NCBI GenBank assembly: GCA_023052935.1
Contig: CM041294.1
Span: 101,712,116 to 101,776,115 of the forward strand
Direction: 5' to 3'
Source of the DNA: Piezodorus guildinii
Lineage: Eukaryota > Arthropoda > Insecta > Hemiptera > Pentatomidae
Length of the DNA: 64,000 nucleotides
Positions 55,852 through 64,000 of the stretch are shown here, one piece after another. The notes beneath the pieces were generated by a model. That model had not been told where the DNA came from. It made no database searches and worked only from the letters and a program-made list of their open reading frames with translations. Each line of letters begins with the position of its first letter. Position 1 is the first letter of the stretch. The translations under genes and the position numbers were made by a program.

Positions 55852-58800
55852 GCATTTCCAAGTCAATTGTAACCTTTTCCAAGTCAAATGTAACTTTTTC
55901 CAAGTCAAATGTAACCTTTTCCAAGTCAAATGTAACCCTTTCCATTTCAAATGTCACCTTTTCCAAGTCAAATGTCACCTTTTCCATTTCAAATGTTACC
56001 TTTTCCAAGTCAAATGTCACCTTTTTCTTCACTTCTAGCCTTAAATATTCCGTTTTATTTATTTATTTATTGAAAAATAATTAGTTTAATTGACATTATG
56101 ACTTTTTTAATAATTTTGGCATATAATAATTGATATTTTTTTTGGGTCTCTTAGATATTTGATATCAAGTTCTGTTTTTTACTAGCTAATATTTAAAAAA
56201 AATTAATTATCGTCTATTTAGTTTTAAGATAGTTGTTGATTTTGAGTTTTTTAGAGGGGAGGGGTAGTTTTTTTGAATAATTAATGTGTTTTCGAGTATT
56301 ATAATTAAATTTTTCGAGCTGTATTTTTTATCGCTCGCGTGCATTTTAACTCGCATTAAATTTTAATGTTTTTTATTGATATAGGGATTAATTAATGTGC
56401 TTTCGGGTGGTTATGATTACGTTTTTTGAGCTGTATCTTTTATCGGTCATGCGTATTTCAACTCATATTTACTTTTAATGTTTTTTATTTATATAGGGAT
56501 TAATTATTTTGATTTCGGGTGGTTATCATAAGGTTTTTCGAGCTGTATTTTTTTCGCTCGCGCTTATTTTAACTAAAATTTACTTTTTATGTGTTTTATT
56601 GATATAGGGATTAATTAATGTGCTTTCGGGTGGTTATGATTACGTTTTTCGAGCTGTATTTTTTATCGCTCATGCGTCATTTCAACTCGCATTTACTTTT
56701 AATGTTTTTTATTGATATAGGGATTAATTAATGTGCTTTCGGGTGGTTATCATAAGGTTTTTCAAGCTGTATTTTTTTCGCTCGCGCTTATTTTAACTAA
56801 AATTTACTTTTTATGTGTTTTATTAGATATAGGGATTAATTAATGTGCTTTCGGGTGGTTATAATTACGTTTTTCGAGCTGTATTTTTTATCGCTCATGC
56901 GTATTTCAACTCGCATTTACTTTTAATGTTTTTTATTGATATAGGGATTAATTATTTTGCTTTCGGGTGGTTATGATTACGTTTTTCGAGCTGTATTTTT
57001 TTCGTTCGCGCTTATTTTAACTAAAATTTACTTTTTATGTGCTTTATTGATATAGAGATTAATTAATGTGCTTTCGGGTGGTTATGATTACATTTTTTGA
57101 GCTGTATTTTTTATCGCTCATGCGTATTTCAACTTCTATTTACTTTTAATCTTTTTATTTTTATAGAGATCTATCCTTGTGCTTTCGCGGGGTTATAAAA
57201 ATGTTTAAAAGCTTTTTTTTTTTATCACTCGTGCGGATTTCAACTCGCCTTTATTTTTGATATTTTTTTATTGATATTGGGATTGATTGTTTTGTTCTGG
57301 GTTCTCATTATAACGTTGCTGAAATATAAATCGTTTAGGTTTTTTTTTTTTTTTTTTTTTTTTTTTATTATTATTATTTTATTAAAGGATTAGTTATAGT
57401 TCCTTTTCTAGCGTCCTGAGTAATTTTTTCAACTAAATCTTTTGTAAAGGATCCGCTTCCTAACTTGGTCTTACAATTATTTGATAATTTAATTGAGGAA
57501 TCGTTTATTCTATTTTCGGGTGTTCTGATAAAATTATTTGAACCAAATTTGTTATCGCTTTTACTCATTTTAAGTTACTGTTTCTATCTCATAAATATTC
57601 GATAGAGGGATCGTTTATAGTGTTTTCGGGAATACTAATAGAGCTTATGACATTTATTTATAGCTAGTGCACATTTTAACTTAAATGAAAAGTGATCTAG
57701 AAGAATGCGCAATCGCGATGTAACGTCCAAATCAAAAATGTAATCAGATCCTGCAAAAAAACAATAAATAATTTTTACATCATATTATAACATAATACCT
57801 ACGGTTTGTAGAAATTCCCAAGCGCATAAAAGAATAAAGTTCAAAACACGTCATGAGAATCCCCTAAAACAAAAACAAAGAAAGACCACTGCAAATGCAA
57901 GTTTAAATGAGAGGAAGCGACAATAAAAACAGCTTAAACAACGTAATCACAAGACCCGAAAAGATAATTACAAACGTCTATAACAATAAAAAATATCAAA
58001 AGTAAATCCGAATTGAAATACGCATAAGCGATAAAAGATACAGCTCAAAAACTTAATCATAACCACCCAAAAGCACATTAATTATCTCTATATAAATAAT
58101 GAACATTAAAAGTAAATTCGAGTTGAAATACGCATGAGCGATAAAAAATACAGCTCGAAAAACGTAATCATAACCACCCGAAAGCACATTAATTAATGCC
58201 TATATCAATAAAACACATAAAAAGTAAATTTTAGTTAAAATAAGCGCGAGCGAAAAAAATACAGCTCGAAAAACCTTATGATAACCACCCGAAAGCACAT
58301 TAATTAATCCCTATATCAATAAAAAACATTAAAATTTAATGCGAGTTAAAATGCACGCGAGCGATAAAAAATACAGCTCGAAAAACGTAATCATAACCAC
58401 TTTAAGCACATTAATTAATCCCTATATCAATAAAACACATAAAAAGTAAATTTTAGTTAAAATAAGCGCGAGCGAAAAAAATACAGCTTGAAAAACCTTA
58501 TGATAACCACCCGAAAGCAAAATAATTAATCCCTATATCAATAAAAAACATTAAAAGTAAATATGAGTTGAAATACGCATGACCGATAAAAATACAGCTC
58601 AAAAAACGTAATCATAACCACCCGAAAGCACATTAATTAATCCCTATATCAATAAAAACATTAAAATTTAATTCGAGTTGAAATGCACGCGAGCGATAAA
58701 AAATACAGCTCGAAAAATTTAATTATAATACCCGAAAACACATTAATTATTCAAAAAAAACTCAAAATCAACAACTATCTTAAAACTAAATAGACGATAA

Positions 58801-59154
58801 TTAATTTTTTTAAATATTAGCTATTAAAAAACAGAACTTGATATCAAATATCTAAGAGACCCAAAAAAAATATCAATTATTATATGCCAAAATTATTAAA
58901 AAAGTCATAATGTCAATTAAACTAATTATTTTTCAATAAATAAATAAATAAAACGGAATATTTATGGCTAGAAGTGAAGAAAAAGGTGACATTTGACTTG
59001 GAAAAGGTAACATTTGAAATGGAAAAGGTGACATTTGACTTGGAAAAGGTGACATTTGAAATGGAAAGGGTTACATTTGACTTGGAAAAGGTTACATTTG
59101 ACTTGGAAAAAGTTACATTTGACTTGGAAAAGGTTACAATTGACTTGGAAATGC
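55852..59154. mobile_element. Foldback element 2, two-tier repeat arms
   Basis: 3,303 bp, TATATA at 55846-55851 and 59155-59160. The same ends and order as foldback 1: eight 21 bp units with the same order of variants in both arms, the unique stretch, then seven to eight units of 110-114 bp (starts at 56381, 56493, 56603, 56717, 56829, 56941, 57052). Unlike copy 1 it has an asymmetric centre of about 0.5 kb (57300-57870) with a T run of about 30 and a 64-codon reverse frame of unknown nature. No transposase. Confidence 0.85.
57300..57870. other. Unique centre of foldback 2
   Basis: Not mirrored in the arms. T run at 57337-57366 and a reverse frame 57568-57374 (MSKSDNKFGSNNFIRTPENR...), not recognised. 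Might be a remnant of the region that carries the transposase in an autonomous relative, but no transposase motif is visible. Confidence 0.4.
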
Positions 59155-59419
59155 TATATACAAAACAATCATCCGACCTGTACTGACCTACGCTAGTGCA
59201 ACCTGGACCCTACGCAAAAGTCTGGCGGAAAGATCGATAGGTTTGGAAGAAAATGTTGAGGCGTATCATGGAGCCAATTAGAGTGAATGGTACTTATCGA
59301 TTAAGGAAGAACAAAGATATCTACGAGATTAAAAGATTAACCTTCCAGTTAGCTATCAATGGATCGTAAAGGATGTTAATTTAAAAAAAAGCAAAACACT
59401 ACGTATTTGTATGATAAGA

Positions 59420-59755
59420 CTATCTCAAAAACTAAAAGTATGTTTAAGATAGAGCAATATGTCCTAGAAAATACACCATTTTATTTTATTTTTTAATGGA
59501 CTTTCTATTATTTAAAATTTCATCTCAAAAGCGACTAAAATGATATCTATTAAACAGATTGTATAATTGCCGAATTAAATGTTCTTTAAAAATGCATAGG
59601 CGTTATTCTTATTTCAATACATTTTTATTAAATTATACTTTCATTTAAAATCATGAACCATCTCGCATTGCTGATAATCATAAAAAGTAAAAGTAAAATC
59701 TTATGCGCGCAGACCACACTTTCCACTTACCTCTATCATTAAAATTAATTTAATT
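59420..59755. other. No gene recognised
   Basis: AT-rich spacer; a weak similarity to the dispersed repeat end ('cgcgcagaccacactttcca') near 59705-59730. Confidence 0.3.
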
Positions 59756-59758
59756 TGA

Positions 59759-60400
59759 GGGTCCAGTTAAATTAACATTTAATTAAGTGGGAACTTGATT
59801 TAACTGGTATATATAGCTTTTTTCAGTCAAATTCATAATTTTTTCAATCAAATTCACAATTTTTTCAGTCAATTTCATAATTTTTTCAGTCAATTTCATA
59901 ATTTTTTCAATCAAATTCATAATTTTTTTCAACCTAATTCATAATTTTTTCAGTCATTTCATAACTTCTTGTACCCATTTTATACAGTTAATTTTCTTAT
60001 TTCAACTATTTTCTTGGCTAAAAAGATAATTTGTTGTAAGGGAAAAAATTGTACAAAGTACTTTAATTATTATACTAGTACTTTTTTTTAAATTTTTATA
60101 TGGGAATAGTTAGTTGATGGTCCAGTCAAATTAACACTTAATTAAGTGGTAACTTGATTTAACTGGTATATATAGCTTTTTTCAGTCAAATTCATAATTT
60201 TTTCAGACAAATTCATAATTTTTTTCGATCAAATTCATCATTTTTTCAGTCAATTTCATGATTTTTTCAATTAAATTCATAATTTTTTTCAACCAAATTC
60301 ATAATTTTTTCATTCAAATTCACAATTTTTTCAGTCAATTTTATACTTTTTTCAGTCAATTTCTGAATTTCTTGTACCCATTTTATAAAGTTAATTTACT
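59759..60400. repeat. Duplicated unit with 20-21 bp tandem repeats and TATATAGC head
   Basis: Two direct copies (about 59759-60000 and 60118-60400). Each starts with a 45 bp imperfect palindrome (CCAGTTAAAT...ATTTAACTGG), then TATATATAGC, then seven to nine units of TTTTTCAGTCAAATTCATAA, then 'ttgtacccattttata.agtt'. The TATATAGC plus 21 bp unit layout mirrors the foldback ends at 48459 and 55846, with different unit sequence. Confidence 0.7.
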
Positions 60401-60419
60401 GAGGTTTTGTTATCAAGAA

Positions 60420-60560
60420 CATTTTTATTAAATCTTGTTGTTTATCTATTTAACGTCACTTTATGTTACTATGCTTAATCCGTCGATACAACGTGAGTCT
60501 TAAGTTTTGCCTGTCCAGGTTTCCTTAAGATAGGGAGGCATCTTTTACGAGTTCCACTTT
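60420..60560 (-). repeat. SINE, reverse partial copy
   Basis: Reverse of the SINE body: 'tttaacgtcactttatgtta', 'ctgtccaggtttcct'. Same family as 20105-20405. Confidence 0.5.
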
Positions 60561-60573
60561 TTAAATCTTTTAA

Positions 60574-60835
60574 GAGACACCTGTGGTGCAGTGGCTAGCA
60601 AAGCATCCTTCTATCCTCGAGATCGCAAATTTAGACCTGGCAGATGGCCATTGGATACTTTTTTTATGTTTTCAACTAAATTCATAATTTTTTACATCTC
60701 TTTTAAGGACGAAATAACCAAGAATTTTTGCTCCCTAAAAACAAACATAGGACCATCTGCTGGTTTCGAACATGCGACCTTAAGCATTGAAGTCTGTTAT
60801 GCTAGGCACTACTCCACAGGTGACCCTCGACGAAT
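60574..60835. repeat. Inverted SINE pair
   Basis: 60574-60655 is a forward tRNA-like head ('cacctgtggtgcagtggcta', B-box-like 'caaatttagacc'). 60700-60835 is a reverse copy ('ctgctggtttcgaacatgcg', 'tgttatgctaggcactactc'). Confidence 0.55.
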
Positions 60836-60882
60836 TCAACAAAGTGTTGGAATCAGCCAGGTTTGAACCAGTAACCTTGGGC

Positions 60883-60883
<1 letters not shown>

Positions 60884-60922
<39 letters not shown>

Positions 60923-62062
60923 ACTTCTGTATTTGAATTAAAACACAGACATATTACAGTGCAAGTAGAAGTCACTATCCCACTAAGGCGAGCCCGTGTG
61001 TGGGAAAGGAGTTCACCTGCGGCAATTCAATAAAAGTACAATAACAATGTAATGAATGCTTTGGAGGATTTGTGTGAGAAAATGGAAAATTTGGAGGAAT
61101 ATTGTTGTACACAGTAGCAATGGAATTACAAGTCTAGTGTGTCGTCCAGGTATGTTTTGGTCTTGGCACAAGTAAGCTAAAGTAATTTTTCAGTCTTGTA
61201 GAAAAACGGTGGTCAATCTTCCCGACTAGCTCATCATAATTGAGACCATGTATAATTTTTTTGCAGACATTACATTAAGGTCCGAGAATATATTAATTGA
61301 TGGGGGTCCCATATTGATACCCAAAATTACCTTAGTAATCTTTCTCTGCACGATCTCAAGCTGAAAAAGATGTGCAGCAAAAGAATTCCCCCAAATCAAT
61401 ATACAATATTGAATCAGCGACTGAATATATGCAAAGTAAATTAATCTTAATTTATCGATTGATAAAATTCCTCTTAACTTATGGAATGCATAAAAATATT
61501 TCCTTAGCTGAGCAGTGACATTAGAGATATGTGCATTCCATCTCAATCGGTAATCAAGAACAATTCCAAGATATTGAAGTTGATGAACTTTCTGAACAGC
61601 AGGGCAATTACAAGGAGAACTGCAAGCACTTCGCATGTGGATTTTCAGCTCACACTTTGGATCATCATGATATATAGAAAAGGGGATCAATTTAGTTTGT
61701 TTTTTTTATTTATAGTAAGTAAATTACCATGGAACCAGTTAGCAATCGATTGTAAATGAGAATTCGCTAACTCATATACTTCGGTCCAAGATGTTCCTCT
61801 ATAAAATATAGCTGTATCATCGGCGAAGAGAATTATTCTACCAAAGGTTTGCTCCAAAGAACTAACATCATTAATGTACAATAAAAACAGTAATGGTCCC
61901 AATGTACTTCCCTGAATAACACCATAATCAATGGGCAATTCCACACTGTTTTTGCCTTCAACTGATACATACTGCATTCTGTTCTGTAAGTAGCCATTAA
62001 ACCATTCCAGTACTTTTCCACTAAAAGGTATTAATCCTTGAAACCTTGTTGAATGCATCAAG
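60884..62062 (-). pseudogene. Non-LTR retrotransposon 3' half with poly(A)
   Basis: Poly(T) at 60884-60920 is the poly(A) of a minus-strand element. The RT part is in two frames joined near 61690: VLEWFNGYLQNRMQYVSVEG, GVIQGSTLGPLLFLLYINDV, ILFADDTAIFYRG (FADD) and then VHQLQYLGIVLDYRLRWNAH, KLRLIYFAYIQSLIQYCILI. This wording is common in the CR1/Jockey group; exact clade unresolved. One frameshift and 5' truncation. Confidence 0.8.
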
Positions 62063-62195
62063 GGTCACCTGTGGAGTAGTGGCTGGCATAACAGACTTCT
62101 ATGCTTAAGGTCACTAGTAACCAAGGATTTTTACTCCCTAAAAAGAAATATAGGGCCATCTGCTGGTTTTGAACTTGCGACCTTAAGCATAGAAG
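62063..62195. repeat. SINE inverted dimer forming a hairpin
   Basis: Forward head 62063-62113 ('gtcacctgtggagtagtggc', 'cttctatgcttaaggtc') directly followed by a reverse copy (62114-62195) ending 'gaccttaagcatagaag'. The two can pair over about 17 bp. Confidence 0.55.
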
Positions 62196-62266
62196 TGTGT
62201 GAATGAAATTGTCTGAAAAAAATATAAAATTGAATAAGAAAATATAGTTCCACTTCCACTCACATT

Positions 62267-62346
62267 TTAGTCAAAGAGATCAAAGCCCATGTCATCATCC
62301 GATTGGTCGTATTCTTCTATATTTGCTTCCTTCTTCTCCTCTGCAG
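62267..62346 (-). CDS. Terminal exon of an acidic ribosomal protein P1/P2
   Basis: 80 nt after an acceptor at 62348-62347 (TTTTCAAACATAG) to TAA 62269-62267. Encodes a Glu/Lys-rich stretch AEEKKEANIEEYDQ followed by SDDDMGFDLFD, the C-terminal stalk tail shared by P0, P1 and P2 proteins (usually SDDDMGFGLFD), which binds elongation factors. Here Gly is replaced by Asp and a Tyr interrupts the acidic run. The coding signal stops exactly at the acceptor, arguing for a real exon over a retropseudogene. Other exons would lie to the right and were not found. Confidence 0.55.
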
Positions 62347-62349
62347 CTA

Positions 62350-63000
62350 TGTTTGAAAATACATATATAAAGTCATATGACAAAAAGGACTGTGGTCTCA
62401 AGATCGAAATTTTTACAGCAAGTAGGACTATGACTGAGCAATGTCAGAAAAAATAATCAAATGTGAGTATCGTTTTATTTTATATAGTAGTAGGTTATGC
62501 TTTTTTTTTTTTTTTTTTTTTTCTGAAATATGTGAAATTGCCGGAGTTATTCATTAACAGTCAAGATAATTTGATAACCTCGGAACCAGATTATTGTCAG
62601 TAATCAATTTTATATCACCTACACTTATCGTATAGATGTGTAATGTTTATTAGTTCCATAGTTTTTCTCCTTGTCACTTCAGTATCAACATCGCGAAAAA
62701 CGAATTTTACTATATTTTAAAATTCATATAACAAAAAGAAAAACGGTCTCAAGATCGAAATTTTTACAGCAAATAGAAATAGAAATAGAAAAAAAAATGT
62801 ATTATGGGACTAGGTCCCCTAAGAATAACAGATTTGTACACACAGAAGGAACATAATAAATAACCAATTACAATTATGGGTTTATATATGTGTGCATATC
62901 TTAAACGCATATACACACATATATCCAAAAAAATATATACAATGATAAAATAAAAACAATTCTTAGAAAATATTTTGTTGAACGGAATTAAAAATAAATT
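62350..63000. other. Likely intron or intergenic; short internal duplication
   Basis: The block 'ggtctcaagatcgaaattttt' occurs at about 62394-62414 and again at about 62744-62764, each after 'tcatat(g/a)acaaaaag', so some 350 bp are partly duplicated. T run at 62503-62521. No gene. Confidence 0.4.
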
Positions 63001-63003
63001 AAT

Positions 63004-63017
63004 AGATAACAGCATTT
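63004..63017. repeat. Target-site duplication, left (Jockey 63018-63982)
   Basis: AGATAACAGCATTT, repeated at 63983-63996. Confidence 0.85.
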
Positions 63018-63982
63018 TTTTTTTAAATATGTTTATTGAAATTTACAACTGTATTTTGTTATACAACTAGTAAATATGCTGGTAAAGATAAAATACATGA
63101 AAAAACATGAAGAGAGACTGCCCATTGGCAGCTACTCTAGTAGTCAATCTAAACAAGAAGATCTCGAGGCCATCTTCTTTTCAGACGCCTCGGAGGGTTA
63201 TCAGGGATCGAAGAGGAAGCTAGGGTAGAAACTAGTGGGTTAGAGTGGGAATGAAGTTTTGCATGGAAAGATTCATACCTGGTTCTGGCCAAAACAGTAA
63301 CATAGGGAACATCAAGATCTTTGTGGATGAGCTTATTAGTGACAAAGTAAGGAGCGTTGAGGATTTTACGAAGGATTTTGGATTGTAAGGATTGGATACG
63401 AGAGGAATTGAATGGTTTGGTGGAGCCCCATAGCTCAATTCCGTAAGTATCGTCTTATAATAGGTCTTCGATAGGTCTTATAATAGTCATGTAGATGAGT
63501 CTTTTGTAGTTAAGTGGAAGATTAAAACGATTGTCTAGTAAGTGTTGAAGTAGTCTAAAACGTCGTGCAGTTTCTTGTCGTTTCAGTCTTGTATGAGGGT
63601 TCCAAGTAAGGCGTTTGTCAAGGTGCAGTCCTAGATATCGGATCTGTTCAACCGGGACAAGAGGAGCATTGTTAAAGGAGACAGTAGGACAGGATGTTAT
63701 AGGTTTACGACGAAGGGTAAAGGTTATTTGATGAGATTTGTTGGAATTTATTTTTATTCTCCAGTTCTGAAACCATACTTCTAGATCTTTGATGTGCGCT
63801 TGAAGAGTTTGAGAGGCGATAAATGGATCATTATGAACTGATAACACGCAGATGTCATCAGCATAGGTAGAAAGGAAAGTGTTGGGATGGGTTGGGATAT
63901 CAGCTGTAAAGACTGTGTAAAGAATAGGTCCCAGGATACTGCCTTGAGGAACAGAGTGAAAAGGTATGAGTGGGAACTATTG
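63018..63982 (-). pseudogene. 5'-truncated Jockey-type LINE
   Basis: 965 bp between 14 bp duplications. Reverse strand from 63982: HSVPQGSILGPILYTVFTAD (RT motif B), catalytic YADD (TYADDICVLS), KSHQITFTLRRKP, then LTYGIELWG-type C-terminus and the end PPRRLKRRWPRDLL. A small duplication near 63450-63485 breaks the frame. A short T run at 63015-63022 is the poly(A) end. Same family as 51566-52922. Confidence 0.88.
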
Positions 63983-63996
63983 AGATAACAGCATTT
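63983..63996. repeat. Target-site duplication, right
   Basis: AGATAACAGCATTT. Confidence 0.85.
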
Positions 63997-64000
63997 AAAT

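Larger units (their letters stand above)
54640..59420 (+). pseudogene. RTE-like LINE, decayed and split by foldback element 2
   Basis: Left part (54640-55851): pre-RT DTGPNKKEYQQAISNAKK; SGSDGIPAVFLKIGG; MPEKWKESVIFPLLKKKGAS; DCKNYRGISFLNASYKIF; FKYLGSIVNNLVDEEKDIHN; ending LLSRGTKMII. Right part (59157-59420): YKTIIRPVLTYASATWTLRK then LRRIMEPIRVNGTYRLRKNK. Reading across the insertion restores continuous LINE sequence, showing a clean insertion of foldback 2 in a TATATA target. Stops and frameshifts throughout; motif C is lost in a gap near 55520. Confidence 0.8.

Noticed and set aside
59759..60400. CRISPR-like array of 20-21 bp repeats
   Set aside because: Units are contiguous without unique spacers and the genome is eukaryotic; this is a tandem satellite.

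Overview
The window is eukaryotic, AT-rich and dominated by mobile elements. The only host genes I can support are exons of a CYP4-family cytochrome P450 (minus strand, at least twelve short exons) and one exon-like tail of an acidic ribosomal P1/P2 protein. CYP4 genes of the 4C1 type, cecropia-type mariner, piggyBac, Jockey and RTE-like LINEs and a Ty3/gypsy element together suggest an insect, perhaps a hemipteran. That is inference; nothing here fixes the species.

P450 locus (about 1 to 46 kb, minus strand). Two tandem paralogues read right to left. Copy A has exons 2-12 at 41.4 to 23.4 kb, with the I-helix GHDTT, ExxR, PERF and FSAGPRNCIG heme motifs and a natural stop. Copy B has exon 1 at 18.6-18.9 kb and exons 2-6 at 5.4 to 2.1 kb, then leaves the window on the left. 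Exon sizes and phases match between copies. Both carry a lesion in exon 6: copy A has an in-frame TAG, copy B a one-base deletion. The duplication includes introns, so each copy shows the pre-insertion state of elements in the other. A piggyBac relic is only in copy B. A 3.5 kb LINE, a palindromic element, a gypsy element and a Jockey fragment are only in copy A. One reverse repeat lies at the same place in both and predates the duplication.

Mobile elements. Left part: a decayed RTE-like LINE (7.1-10.4 kb, minus) split by an 899 bp mariner with intact inverted repeats and an in-frame-deleted transposase, followed by an older mariner fossil (10.6-11.4 kb). Centre: a palindrome at 23.85-24.80 kb with a hammerhead-like core, an RTE-like fragment at 26.6-27.8 kb, a LINE with an open 1,100-codon frame at 33.8-37.3 kb, a palindromic element at 39.1-40.9 kb, and a gypsy element at 41.66-45.54 kb whose LTRs appear identical although protease and reverse transcriptase are deleted. 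Right part: two 3.1-3.3 kb foldback elements (48.46-51.54 and 55.85-59.15 kb). Their arms have an outer tier of 21 bp repeats and an inner tier of about 112 bp repeats. Around them lie Jockey and RTE-like fragments and a related-looking 21 bp repeat block at 59.8-60.4 kb. The right edge has a LINE with poly(A), SINE pieces, the ribosomal exon, and a 5'-truncated Jockey copy with a 14 bp target duplication.

A 0.7-0.95 kb dispersed repeat with ends CTTTCACTTAC/GTAAGTGAAAG occurs about twelve times across the window, and tRNA-like SINEs recur. I see no CRISPR array, operon, tRNA gene or rRNA gene. The strongest candidates for something undescribed are the two-tier foldback family and the rearranged junction at its first copy.
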